Origin: Poecilobothrus nobilitatus
Lineage: Eukaryota > Arthropoda > Insecta > Diptera > Dolichopodidae
Direction: 5' to 3'
Assembly (NCBI GenBank): GCA_947095535.1
Contig: OX352772.1
Coordinates: 106,123,672 to 106,187,671, forward strand
DNA: 64,000 nt
In this document: in pieces, positions 42,985-54,574 of the stretch
Layout of the letters: every line of letters starts with the position of its first letter
Numbering within the stretch: position 1 is the first letter of the stretch
Made by a program: the position numbers and the translations under genes
The notes under the pieces: model-generated
Database searches by the model: none
The model's input: the letters and a program-made list of their open reading frames with translations, nothing else
What the model was told of the DNA's origin: nothing

Positions 42985-44770
42985 GTGATAAAATATTTGA
43001 TAAATATTGATTATTTTTCTTCCTGCTAGATGTAGAGAGGGATATTAATTTTACAAGCACTTTTTAACTTTCATTACAAAAATGTTTGGATTGGATTGAA
43101 TGTGTATTAGTATATACGAGTAGTCTTTGCTATTACCTGCTATTACTTATGAAGAAATATATTAATCTTCATTCTTAGGTATAAAAATAAAATTAAGTAT
43201 AAAATTGGAATATTCACTAACTTATTATGATATATTTTGTTAAATATGTGTGCAACAGATAAGTTTTATAATAAAAACTTGATTCTTTTGTAAAATTAAA
43301 AATAATTTTATAATATGCAATCAGCAATACATACTAATTATTTTATGTTTCAATTATTTGTAGGTGCTTAATGTAATTATATACATAATTGTACTAATTA
43401 TTTTATGTTTCAATTGTTTGTGTGCTTAATATAATTATATACATATGTGTGATTATAATTATGGTTAAGAATATAATATTACTAAAACTATGTAAGGACT
43501 ATATTTTCTGATCTTAAAAACCCCACAAAAAATTATATGATTAACTCATATGAAACATTTGAAAAATGAGATTTCATATGGATAATAATTACATGTATGT
43601 TTATGGCGAATTCCATGTTAGTCATTCGGACATTTAAAAAAAATTACAAATTTTTTTTTAGGAATTTAGCCTAGGTATCATTACCTCTATTCTATAAATA
43701 TTTGAATATTTAAAACAGCTTTATAAAGCAATATCTTTCTGACCTTATAAAAATAGTCTTACTATGCTTTGCTATGGAAAGAGTTTTCTTATCTACACAT
43801 GTAGGTATATGTATATTAAAAATATAAACAAATATTTTTAAATTCATAATATTGTATTTTTTATTTTTCTTTTACTTGTTACCAAATTTTACTTTTTGAA
43901 AGGGAAAAAGCCGTATTAAAGCTATTTATTATATGAAGCAATTAGGTATAACTAAATATTTAGCTTCAATCCGGCGTAAAAACCCCATTTGTTTTAAATA
44001 AAAATATTACAAATGAATTTAAATATAACAATACCAAATAGGAATAAAATTTTTAAAACAATTAAAATCAAAATAAAATTCAACAAAAAAAAATTTGTAG
44101 TTCAGACTTCAATAATCCAGCAGCACACAGAGTGTTGATCACATATTTAATTTTTTATTTACATTATTAGTTAAAATATTTACAGATAGTTTTATTTACA
44201 TATTTACACTTATTTATTTTATGATAGAAACTACAAAAAAATTAATAAATATTTATATACAGCAACTACTAGTATTTAATTTTTTATTTACATTATTAGT
44301 TAAAATATTTACAGATAGTTTTAGCATTATAATTTAAGTATTTAACAAAGATCGCTTTTAACTTTTAATAATACTTATTTTTTGATTAGGATTATTTTTA
44401 TTATCATAAGATGTTTTATTTCCAAACGAAATATTTTTTTTGTATTTCCTTTTTTTTTGCATTTTCTTTTTCTTATATTTCCTTTTTTTGTTTTTCAGTG
44501 TTAAGTAGTTTTTTACATAACCATTTTGCTTCCTTTTTTAATAAAAGCGTTATTAATAGTTCCAAAAATTTTATTTTATGATTATATATCATTGATCATT
44601 TTCACTAAATCATGTATTAAATTTTATAGAGTTTCTTGTGGCTTCCAAGCATATCAGTTATAGTTACTACACCCCTGTATACTATAACATAAATGTTAAG
44701 ATATATTAAATCACTGTATAACATAAATGTTATAAGTATACATAAATTTTTTTATATATGTATCATTATA
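42985..44770 (+). repeat. Repeat R, right part, noncoding
   Basis: About 1.8 kb without coding capacity. Its start matches the inverted copy at 3240-3420 (GATAAATATTGATTATTTTT, CCTGCTAGATGTAG, AAGCACTTTTTAAC). It contains two internal duplications: a 53-bp one (TACTAATTATTTTATGTTTC, about 43332 and 43390) and a 50-bp one (TTACATTATTAGTTAAAATA, about 44158 and 44286). Its class is unknown; an LTR, a non-autonomous element or a satellite remain possible. Confidence 0.6.
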
Positions 44771-45537
44771 TAGGTATCATTTTAATTTTAATAAAAAAAG
44801 ACTTTTTTTTTGAAATATTAAATATATTTTTATTTTAATTTATTACAAATAGGTTCCGGTTAATAATGAAAAATTATGTCGGCCAAGTGGCCCCCTCTAC
44901 TACTTCGGCAGGCTTCCAATCTTTTACCAAAATTCTGAATCACGTTATTCAATAAACTGTTCTCAATGGTTGAAATCTGCTCGATAATGTTGTTTTTAAG
45001 CTCTTGAATTGTTGTGAGATTATTGCTGTACACTTTCGATTTCACAAAACCTTGCGTCAGCTGGATCTTATAAGCCTTTAAATGGAGATCACGATGCAAA
45101 ATGTTGAATAATGTGGATGGTTTGATGTTTAATTGCTGCGAACGATGACGAATGGAAGTTTTTTGATCTTCTTCAACACTTCTGCTTACAGCTGCTACAT
45201 TCTCGGTTGAACGGCCACTACGTTGATAAATGTTGCCTCTGTTATCAAGAACAGATCCAGTTTCTAGAAATTTATCAACCATCAGCTTGATGGCACGATT
45301 TGTTGGAGCATTTTCTCTACCAAATTTTGTTCGAAATTTCCTAATTACATCTTGAAAACTTTTACCATTTTCAAAAAATGTTGTAATAACAAAAACACGT
45401 TGTTCCTTCATGTAACGTTCCATATTAACTAACCGGAATGTATTTAGAATATACCTAAAGAAACCTCGTATAAAAATTTCAGGTAGTAAAAAAATTGGCG
45501 GCAAAATCAAAATGATACCTCAATTTTGAACACCCTA
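44771..45537 (-). mobile_element. MLE2 in unit 1, internally deleted
   Basis: Right terminal repeat AGGGTGTTCAAAATTGAGG (read from the right end) and a matching but shortened left one (AGGTATCATTTTAATTTT). About 520 bp of the centre are missing compared with the other units. The left end has lost about 15 bases of the terminal repeat in every unit, so all copies are immobile in themselves. Confidence 0.75.
44860..45423 (-). CDS. MLE2 transposase derivative: DNA-binding domain plus C-terminus, no catalytic core
   Basis: A continuous frame of 187 codons from ATG 45423 (MERYMKEQRVFVITTFF). The N-terminal DUF4817-like helix-turn-helix part is complete (FRTKFGRENAPTNRAI, VDKFLETGSVLDN, SGRSTENV, RDLHLKAYKIQLTQ). 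It then jumps in frame to FVKSKVYSNNLTT and the normal C-terminus. The jump removes all three catalytic aspartates and also the segment with the nonsense codon that kills every full-length copy. It could yield a DNA-binding protein without cutting activity, by analogy to KP-type P-element repressors. Expression is not shown. Confidence 0.55.
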   Translation of the reverse strand: MERYMKEQRVFVITTFFENGKSFQDVIRKFRTKFGRENAPTNRAIKLMVDKFLETGSVLDNRGNIYQRSGRSTENVAAVSRSVEEDQKTSIRHRSQQLNIKPSTLFNILHRDLHLKAYKIQLTQGFVKSKVYSNNLTTIQELKNNIIEQISTIENSLLNNVIQNFGKRLEACRSSRGGHLADIIFHY

Positions 45538-45542
45538 TATAT

Positions 45543-45866
45543 GAAATTTTTCTTTTGGTAATTTTGTGTGAAGGTAATTATTTGTAAATTCTCTTAATGA
45601 TCAAATTTCAAATAAATTCACTTTCACACAGAATTCTCAAAAATTCCTAATTAATTATTACGCGTGTTGCGAATATCATATTCTATTTTTTTTCATTAGA
45701 AAAATACCTTTTGCGATTTTATGTGAAAACAATTACTTCCAAATTCACGTAAATATTATATTTCATAAAAAAATCAAATAAATTGTTTTCGCATAAAATT
45801 GTAAAGAAAAACAATTATTCAAATATTGGCTAATTCAACTTCCGTTCACACGAATAAGCCAATATT
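45543..45866. repeat. Foldback cluster upstream of the promoter (unit 1)
   Basis: Three successive inverted repeats. First: TTTTGTGTGAAGGTAATTAT (from 45562) pairs with AATTCACTTTCACACAGAAT (to 45631). Second: GCGATTTTATGTGAAAACAA (from 45714) pairs with TTGTTTTCGCATAAAATTGT (to 45802). Third: AATATTGGCTAATTC (45822-45836) pairs with GAATAAGCCAATATT (45852-45866). The first two resemble each other, as if an older hairpin had duplicated. The cluster recurs in every unit (50612-50950, 54173-54497, 59239-59577, 62800-63139). In units 2, 4 and 5 the third hairpin is a perfect 15-bp match. Confidence 0.7.
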
Positions 45867-45906
45867 CCAATAAAATGTCGCAGATGCAAAGTCAGCGATA
45901 ATATAG

Positions 45907-45943
45907 TATAAAACACCCATTCACCTGTTGGCGATCGTCAGTC
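45907..45943 (+). promoter_or_regulatory. Core promoter, unit 1 (TATA box plus initiator)
   Basis: TATAAAA at 45907-45913 and an arthropod initiator TCAGTC at 45938-45943, with 33 bases from the first T to the initiator A. This is the standard spacing for RNA polymerase II. It would drive transcription rightwards into the LINE B 3' UTR and R of the next unit. It may derive from an LTR. Confidence 0.6.
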
Positions 45944-47974
45944 AATTTTAACAATTAAGTGTGCTAGAAAATTTTAAAACAAAATTATAAGTAAATAAAA
46001 AATTTGAATAAAACAAAAAAGAAAAGTAAAATTGTTTTTTTTATATAATTAGAATATAAAATTTGAAATCGTTACATAATATTGAAATACTAGATTTAGA
46101 TTTAGATAAATTTTGAATATTGAATCTTAAATTAATTTTTCTTTTCGTTTTTTTAACACGTCTGTATATTCTAAAAAAAAATTATTAGACCTGTAAGGTC
46201 TGTAAGAAATTATATAAATGTCAATTTTCAATTTCTAGAATTAAACTATGTTGAATTTATAAAAAAAAAAATGTGATAAAATATTTGATAAATATTGATT
46301 ATTTTTCTTCCTGCTAGATGTAGAGAGGGATATTAATTTTACAAGCACTTTTTAACTTTCATTACAAAAATGTTTGGATGGGATTGAATGTGTATTAGTA
46401 TATACGAGTAGTCTTTGCTATTACCTGCTATTACTTATGAAGAAATATATTAATTTTCATTCTTAGGTATAAAAATAAAATTAAGTATAGAATTGGAATA
46501 TTCACTAACTTATTATGATATATTTTGTTAAATATGTGTGGAACAGATAAGTTTTATAATAAAAACTTGATTCTTTTGTAAAATTAAAAATAATTTTATA
46601 ATATGCAATCAACAATACATACTAATTATTTTATGTTTCAATTATTTGTAGGTGCTTAATGTAATTATATACATAATTGTACTAATTATTTTATGTTTCA
46701 ATTGTTTGTGTGCTTAATATAATTATATACATATGTGTGATTATAATTATGGTTAGGAATATAATATTACTAAAACCATGTAAAGACTATATTTTCTGAT
46801 CTTAAAAACCCCACAAAAAATTATATGAAACATTTGAAAAATGCGATTTCATATGGATAATAATTACATATATGTTTATGGCGAATTCCATGTTAGTCAT
46901 TGGAACATTTAAAAAAAATTACAAATTTTTTTTAGGAATTTAGCCTAGGTATCATTACCTCTATTCTATAAATATTTGAATATTTAAAACAGCTTTACAA
47001 AGCAATATCTTTCTGACCTTATAAAAATAGTCTTACTATGCTTTGCTATGGAAAGAGTTTTCTTATCTACACATGTAGGTACATATGTATATTAAAAATA
47101 TAAACAAATATTTTTAAATTCATAATATTGTATTTTTTATTTTTCTTTTACTTGTTACCAAATTTTACTTTTTGAAAGGGAAAAAGCCGTATTAAAGCTA
47201 TTTATTATATGAAACAATTAGGTATAACTAAAAATTTAGCTTCAATCCGGCGTAAAAGACCGGAAAAATTCACCAAAAAAAAATTTGTAGTTCAGACTTC
47301 AGTAATCCAGCAGCTCAGGGAGTGTTGATCACATATTTAAATTTTTATTTACATTATTAGTTAAAATATTTACAGATAGTTTTATTTACATATTTACACT
47401 TATTTATTTTATGATAGAAACTACAAAAAAATTAATAAATATTTATATACAGCAACTACTAGTATTTAATTTTTTATTTACATTATTAGTTAAAATATTT
47501 ACAGATAGTTTTAGCATTATAATTTAAGTATTTAACAAAGATCGCATTTAACTTTTAATAATATTTATTTTTTGATTAGGATTATTTTTATTATCATAAG
47601 ATGTTTTATTTCCAAACGAAAAATTTTTTTTGTATTTCCTTTTTTTTTGCATTTTCTTTTTCTTATATTTCCTTTTTTTGTTTTTCAGTGTTAAGTAGTT
47701 TTTTGCATAACCATTTTGCTTCCTTTTTTAATAAAAGCGTTATTAATAGTTCCAAAAATTTTATTTTATGATTATATATCATTGATCATTTTCACTAAAT
47801 CATGTATTAAATTTTATAGAGTTTCTTGTGGCTTCCAAGCATATCAGTTATAGTTACTACACCCCTGTATACTATAACATAAATGTTAAGATATATTAAA
47901 TCACTGTATAACATAAATGTTATAAGTATACATAAATTTTTTTATATATGTATCATTTTAATTTTAATAAAAAA

Positions 47975-49346
47975 CGAGGAAGAGTGCAGTAGAGTAGACT
48001 GTGTCAACTCTCGGATACCCGTATGAACGTAATATATCCTGTTTCTATAAAACTTGATCATCTTTTAAAAACATTCAGATGTTTTAGTACCGAACTACAG
48101 AGATATATTTATGTAAATTGTGGAGTTGTATGACAGCTACCCGAATCTATTGCTCCTAGCTTCATTAAGTTCCAACAAATGCAAGAAGCCTGCATCGGCT
48201 GCTTTAGACCAATCAAATTTTACAAAAGTGTTTGGCATGCAACTTGACACTTTTTCACTAAATTTCAGATAGCTAGCTTCAATATACACTGAGTTATTTT
48301 GATTTAAAAAGAGAAGTTGTATGGCAACTACCCGAACCTGTCATATCATCACAACCAAATTTTACAAAATTTTTTGCGTAAAACTTGATCATCATTCGCA
48401 AAATTTCAGATGCCTAGATTGAATAGATACTGGGTTATTTCCATTTAAAGAAAGAAGTTGTATGGCAGCTACTTGAACCCGGCGGCCGAAAATGCTGGAG
48501 TTAAATAGCAAAACTAACAATTTTACAAAAGTGTCGTAAAAAAAATGTCAGCCTCCTAGCTCCTTTATTTTTTGAGTTATCGTGCGGACGGACACTGAGT
48601 TATTTTCATTTAAAAAGAGAAGTTGTATGGCAGCTACCCGAACCTGTCGCACCACCACAACCAAATTTTACAGAATTTGTTGCCATAAAACTTGATCATC
48701 ATTCGCAAAATTTCAGATGCGTAGATTGAATAGACACTGGGTTATTTCCATTTAAAAAAAGAAGTTGTATGGCAGCTACTTGAACCCGGCGGCCGAAAAT
48801 GCTGGAGTTAAATAGCAAAGCTAACAATTTTACAAAAGTGTCGTAAAAAAAATGTCAGCCTCCTAGCTCCTTTATTTTTTGAGTTATCGTGCGGACGGAC
48901 ACTGAGTTATTTTCATTTAAAAAGAGAAGTTGTATGGCAGCTACCCGAACCCGTCGCACCGCCACAACCAAATTTTGCAGAAGTCGTTGCCATAAAACTT
49001 GATCATCATTCGCAAAGTTTCAGAAACCTAGCTTGAATAGATACTGAGTTATTTCTATATAAAAATAGAAGTTGTATGGCAGCTACTCGAACCCGCCGAC
49101 CGAAAATGTTGGATTTAAATACCAAAACTAACAATTTTGCAAAAAAGACGCAAAAAAAATTTCAGCCCTCTAGCTCCTTTATTTTTTGAGTTATCGTGCG
49201 GACGGACGTACATGGCTTAATCGACTCAGAATTTGATTCTGAGCCGATCCATATCTTTGACACTATATCTAGCTTGACTCCTTTAAGGTGTCACAAACGT
49301 AATGGCAAATTTATTATACCCTTGAACATAGTTCATACGGGTATAA
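47975..49346 (+). repeat. ACCCGT-type fly dispersed repeat with internal dimer repeats (unit 2)
   Basis: A 1.37-kb noncoding element inserted in the left end of MLE2. It begins CGAGGAAGAGTGCAG with GATACCCGTATGAACG inside, and ends in the hairpin TATACCC...GGGTATA (49315-49346). Inside, the motif GTTGTATGGCAGCTACCCGAAC recurs at 48125, 48316, 48457, 48622, 48764, 48929 and 49071. Spacing alternates about 142 and 165, a 307-bp dimer. GCGGACGGAC blocks separate the dimers. No frame. Class undecided: helentron-like or a terminal-repeat element. Confidence 0.7.
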
Positions 49347-50605
49347 AGACTTTTTGTTTTAAATATTAAATATATTTTTATTTTAATTTATTACAAATAG
49401 GTTCCGGTTAATAATGAAAAATTATGTCGGCCAAGTGGCCCCCTCTACTACTTCGGCAGGCTTCCAATCTTTTACCAAAATTCTGAATCACGTTGTTCAA
49501 TAAACTGTTCTCAATGGTTGAAATCTGCTCGACAATGTTGTTTTTAAGCTCTTGAATTGTTATGGGATTATTGCTGTAGACTTTCGATTTCACAAAACCC
49601 CACAAAAAAAAATCCAACGGTGTCAAATCGCACGATCTTTGTGGCCCCATCACTCCTCCTCTACGAGAAATAATGCGATCTTCGAACTTTTCCTTCAAAA
49701 GATCCATTGTTTCTCTTGCTGTGTGGCAAGTGGCACCGTCCTGTTGAAACCACATATTCTCTACATCCAAATCATCTATTTTCCGCCACAAAAAGCTTCG
49801 GATCATCTCCCTGTAGCGATTTCCATTGACCGTAATCGCATTTCCATTTGCGTTTTCAAAAAAATATGGTCCGATGATTCCTCCTGACCACAAACCACAC
49901 TAAACCGTAACTTTTTGTGGATGTACTGGTTCCTCTAAGATAACCCTTGGATTCTCTTCACCACAAATGCGGCAATTCTATTTATTGACGTAGCCATTGA
50001 GCTGGAAATGAGCTTCGTCGGTGAAGATTATTTTGTTAAAAAAATTCTCATTTTCTTCTTGTTTTTCGATTGCCCAAGAAACGAATTGCCGACGTAATGC
50101 ATGGTGAGTTGGTTTTAATTCTTGCGTCAGCTGGATCTTATAAGCCTTTAAATGGAGATCACGATGCAAAATGTTGAATAATATGGATGGTTTGATGTTT
50201 AATTGCTGCGAACGATGACGAATGGAAGTTTTTTGATCTTCTTCAACACTTCTGCTCACAGCTGCTACATTCTCGGTTGAACGGCCACTACGTTGATAAA
50301 TATTGCCTCTGTTATCAAGAACAGATCCAGTTTCTAGAAATTTATCAACCATCAGCTTGATGGCACGATTTGTTGGAGCATTTTCTCTACCAAATTTTGT
50401 TCGAAATTTCCTAATTACATCTTGAAAACTTTTACCATTTTCAAAAAATGTTGTAATAACAAAAACACGTTGTTCCTTCATGTAACGTTCCATATTAACT
50501 AACCGGAATGTATTTAGAATATACCTAAAGAAACCTCGTATAAAAATTCAGGTAGAAAAAAATTGGCGGCAAAATCAAAATGATACCTCAATTTTGAACA
50601 CCCTA
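49347..50605 (-). mobile_element. MLE2 in unit 2, full length
   Basis: Runs to the right terminal repeat near 50605. Its left end (47951-47974) is separated by the ACCCGT-type insertion. It lies between R and the foldback region, as in all units, so it was present before amplification. Confidence 0.75.
49408..50493 (-). pseudogene. MLE2 transposase (unit 2)
   Basis: Mariner-superfamily DDD transposase of about 343 codons with an N-terminal DUF4817-like DNA-binding region. First D in IIFTDEAHFQLNGY, second in WFQQDGATCHTARE, third in RSCDLTPLDFFLWG; 36 residues separate the last two by my count. Two stops disable it: a W-to-stop change after HPQKVTV, found in all full-length copies, and a stop in the NKQNC region shared with unit 4. 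Confidence 0.75.
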
Positions 50606-50990
50606 TATATGAAATTTTTCTTTTGGTAATTTTGTGTGAAGGTAATTATTTGTAAATTCTCTTAATGATCAAATTTCAAATAAATTCACTTTCACACAGA
50701 ATTCTCAAAAATTCCTAATTAATTATTACGCGTGTTGCGAATATCATATTCTATTTTTTTCATTAGAAAAATACTTTTTGCGATTTTATGTGAAAACAAT
50801 TACTTCCAAATTCACGTAAATATTATATTTCATAAAAAAATCAAATAAATTGTTTTCGCATAAAATTGTAAAGAAAAAAAAAAGAAAAAGAAAAACAATT
50901 ATTCAAATATTGGCTAATTCAACTTCCGTTCTCACGAATTAGCCAATATTCCAATAAAATATCGCAGATGCAAAGTCAGCGATAATATAG

Positions 50991-51027
50991 TATAAAACAC
51001 CCATTCACCTGTTGGCGATCGTCAGTC
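50991..51027 (+). promoter_or_regulatory. Core promoter, unit 2
   Basis: TATAAAA at 50991-50997 and TCAGTC at 51022-51027, same spacing as unit 1. Downstream is the gypsy-bearing unit 3. Confidence 0.6.
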
Positions 51028-51794
51028 AATTTTAACAATTAAGTGTGCTAGAAAATTTTAAAACAAAATTATAAGTAAATAAAAAATTTGAATAAAACAA
51101 AAAAGAAAAGTAAAATTGTTTTTTTATATAATTAGAAAATAAAATTTGAAATCGTTACATAATATTGAAATACTAGATTTAGATTTAGATAAATTTTGAA
51201 TATTGAATCTTAAATTAATTTTTCTTTTCGTTTTTTTAACACGTCTGTATATTCTAAAAAAAAATTATTAGACCTGTAAGGTCTGTAAGAAATTATATAA
51301 ATGTCAATTTTCAATTTCTAGAATTAAACTATGTTGAATTTATAAAAAAAGAAATAGTAAGTAAAGAAAAAAAAACAATGTGATAAAATATTTGATAAAT
51401 ATTGATTATTTTTCTTCCTACTAGATGTAGAGAGGGATATTAATTTGACAAGCACTTTTTAACTTTCATTACAAAAATGTTTGGATGGGATTGAATGTGT
51501 ATTAGTATATACGAGTAGTCTTTGCTATTACCTGCTATTACTTATGAAGAAATATATTAATCTTCATTCTTAGGTATAAAAATAAAATTAAGTATAGAAT
51601 TGGAATATTCACTAACTTATTATGATATATTTTGTTAAATATATGTGCAACAGATAAGTTTTATAATAAAAACTTGATTATTTTCTAAAATTAAAAATAA
51701 TTTTATAATATACAATCAGCAATACATACTAATTATTTTATGTTTCAATTATTTGTAGGTGCTTAATGTATTATTACTTATAAAGGTATAAAAC

Positions 51795-52676
51795 GTAGTG
51801 TCAAATGAAGGTATAAAACCAAACCCTCAAAAAATATCGTGTGTTCAACATTTTCCAATTCCTAAAAATCCTAAGGAAATCACACAATTTCTCGGTCTCA
51901 CAGGATACTATAGGAAATTTATAAAAGACTACTCAATGATTGCAAAACCTATGACTAAATATCTTAAGAAAGATATGAAAGTAAATATTAAAGACCCTGA
52001 ATACATAAAGAGCTTTGAAACTTTAAAACTGATGCTCACAAACGATCCCATTCTTCACTACCACGACTTTTCTAAATTATTCACTTTACAAACCGACGCA
52101 AGTAAATACGCTGTGGCTGCTATTCTTTCACAAAATGGTCATCTTATTTCTTACGCTAGTCGTACGCTCAACGATCACGAGCAAAACTATAGCACTATCG
52201 AAAAGGAGCTTCTAGCAATTGTGTGGGCAACGCAATATTTCCGTCCATATCTTTTCGGTAGGAAATTCTTGATCGAAACGGACCATCGTCCTTTAACTTG
52301 GCTCTTCTCAATAAAAGAACCAAACTCAAAGCTTGTCCGCTGGAGATTGAGATTAGCAGAATATGACTACCAAATTAAGTATAAAAGGGGAGTTCAAAAT
52401 GGAAACGCCGACGCGCTTTCAAGAATTATAATTAACTTTAACGAAGCCGAAGATTCTTTCATTACTGAATCTAATTGCCCTATAAATATTTATAGAAATC
52501 AAATCATCATCAAAAAAATCAAAAATAATAAAATTCTATAATAACTCTATACATAGCACGACTGGAAAAAAGCCAATAGACTTCTTCCACAGTTCTATAA
52601 CGCCAGATAAATACCCAGAAATAAAACAAAGAATACTTAAAGTTAAAGAAAATACCATTGAAAAATTGAATCACAA
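51795..52676 (+). pseudogene. Ty3/gypsy pol fragment: RT end, RNase H, integrase tail (unit 3)
   Basis: The frame 51795-52541 starts inside the RT (VVSNEGIKPNPQKI), runs through the connection (FLGLTGYYRKFIKDYS) and RNase H with TDASKYAVAAILSQ, IEKELLAIVWA and IETDHRPLTWLFS (D, E, D), and ends after the ADALSRI block. From 52534, in another frame, an integrase tail follows (FYNNSIHSTTGKKPIDFF). The integrase catalytic core is thus deleted. The 17.6/297-like group is suggested by EPNSKLVRWRLRLAEYDYQI. No LTR is joined to it. Both edges are abrupt switches from and to R. Confidence 0.8.
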
Positions 52677-52880
52677 ATTTTATTTTATGATTATATATCA
52701 TTGATCATTTTCACTAAATCATGTATTAAATTTTATAGAGTTTCTTGTGGCTTCCAAGCATATCAGTTATAGTTACTACACCCCTGTATACTATAACATA
52801 AATGTTAAGATATATTAAATCACTGTATAACATAAATGTTATAAGTATACATAAATTTTTTTTATATATGTATCATTATA

Positions 52881-54168
52881 TAGGTATCATTTTAATTTTA
52901 ATAAAAAAAGACTTTTTTTTTAAATATTAAATATATTTTTATTTTAATTTATTACAAATAGGTTCCGGTTAATAATGAAAAATTATGTCGGCCAAGTGGC
53001 CCCCTCTACTACTTCGGCAGTCTTCCAATCTTTTACCAAAATTCTGAATCACGTTGTTCAATAAACTGTTCTCAATGGTTGAAATCTGCTCGATAATGTT
53101 GTTTTTAAGCTCTTGAATTGTTGTGGGATTATTGCTGTACACTTTCGATTTCACAAAACCCCACAAAAAAAAATCCAACGGTGTCAAATCGCACGATATT
53201 GGTGGCCGCATCACTCCTCCTCTACGAGAAATAATGCGATCTTCGAACTTTTCCTTCAAAAGATCCATTGTTTATCTTGCTGTGTGGCAAGTGGCACCGT
53301 CCTGTTGAAACCACATATTCTCTACATCCAAATCATCTATTTTCCGCCACAAAAAGCTTCGGATCATCTCCCTGTAGCGATTTCCATTGACCGTAATCGC
53401 ATTTCCATTTGCGTTTTCAAAAAAATATGGTCCGATGATTCCTCCTGACCACAAACCACACTAAACCGTAACTTTTTGTGGATGTACTGGTTCCTCTAAT
53501 ATAACCCTTGGATTCTCTTCACCCCAAATGCGGCAATTCTGTTTATTGACGTAGCCATTGAGCTGGAAATGAGCTTCGTCGGTGAAGATTATTTTGTTAA
53601 AAAAATTCTCATTTTCTTCTTGTTTTTCGATTGCCCAAGAAACGAATTGCCGACGTAATGCATGGTCAGTTGGTTTTAATTCTTGCGTCAGCTGGATCTT
53701 GTAAGCCTTTAAATGGAGATCACGATGCAAAATGTTGAATAATGTGGATGGTTTGATGTTTAATTGCTGCGAACGATGACGAATGGAAGTTTTTTGATCT
53801 TCTTCAACACTTCTGCTCACAGCTGCTACATTCTCGGTTGAACGGCCACTACGTTGATAAATATTGCCTCTGTTATCAAGAACAGATCCAGTTTCTAGAA
53901 ATTTATCAACCATCAGCTTGATGGCACGATTTGTTGGAGCATTTTCTCTACCAAATTTTGTTCGAAATTTCCTAATTACATCTTGAAAACTTTTACCATT
54001 TTCAAAAAATGTTGTAATAACAAAAACACGTTGTTCCTTCATGTAACGTTCCATATTAACTAACCGGAATGTATTTAGAATATACCTAAAGAAACCTCGT
54101 ATAAAAATTTCAGGTAGTAAAAAAATTGGCGGCAAAATCAAAATGATACCTCAATTTTGAACACCCTA
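52881..54168 (-). mobile_element. MLE2 in unit 3, full length
   Basis: Full-length element with the shortened left terminal repeat at 52881 and the intact right one at about 54168. No ACCCGT-type insertion. Confidence 0.75.
52969..54054 (-). pseudogene. MLE2 transposase (unit 3)
   Basis: The NKQNCRIWGEE segment is intact here. Stops: the common W-to-stop after HPQKVTV, and an E-to-stop after CHTAR (53272 region). The third catalytic region reads PPISCDLTP. All three catalytic aspartates are still encoded. Confidence 0.75.
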
Positions 54169-54537
54169 TATATGAAATTTTTCTTTTGGTAATTTTGTGT
54201 GAAGGTAATTATTTGTAAATTCTCTTAATGATCAAATTTCAAATAAATTCACTTTCACACAGAATTCTCAAAAATTCCTAATTAATTATTACGCGTGTTG
54301 CGAATATCATATTCTATTTTTTTTCATTAGAAAAATACCTTTTGCGATTTTATGTGAAAACAATTACTTCCAAATTCACGTAAATATTATATTTCATAAA
54401 AAAATCAAATAAATTGTTTTCGCATAAAATTGTAAAGAAAAACAATTATTCAAATATTGGCTAATTCAACTTCCGTTCACACGAATAAGCCAATATTCCA
54501 ATAAAATGTCGCAGATGCAAAGTCAGCGATAATATAG

Positions 54538-54574
54538 TATAAAACACCCATTCACCTGTTGGCGATCGTCAGTC
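54538..54574 (+). promoter_or_regulatory. Core promoter, unit 3
   Basis: TATAAAA at 54538-54544 and TCAGTC at 54569-54574. Unchanged from unit 1 although flanking sites differ. Confidence 0.6.

Larger units (their letters stand above)
42741..46049 (+). repeat. Array unit 1 (3.31 kb)
   Basis: Founder-like unit: LINE B 3' UTR (42741-42984), R (42985-44770), MLE2 with an internal deletion, foldback region and core promoter. It lacks both the ACCCGT-type repeat and the gypsy fragment that mark the later units. The unit edge is the point where the promoter-side sequence (TTTTATATAAT) meets TAGAATATAAAATTTG. Confidence 0.8.
46050..51132 (+). repeat. Array unit 2 (long, 5.08 kb)
   Basis: Same layout as unit 1, with a full-length MLE2 and an ACCCGT-type repeat inserted in its left end. 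Near-identical to unit 4. Confidence 0.85.

Noticed and set aside
48125..49090. CRISPR-like array of spaced repeats in the ACCCGT-type element
   Set aside because: The intervening sequences are themselves repeated and the host is eukaryotic, so this is an ordinary internal tandem repeat.
49552..49887. 111-codon plus-strand frame opposite the MLE2 transposase (also at 53113, 58179 and 61740)
   Set aside because: It recurs only because the transposase is repeated. It is the antisense of conserved transposase codons and has no recognisable domain.
51153..51780. LINE B 3' UTR plus R as an LTR belonging to the gypsy fragment
   Set aside because: The same DNA starts units that have no gypsy sequence. 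No primer-binding site or polypurine tract is visible, and the pol fragment replaces R internally.
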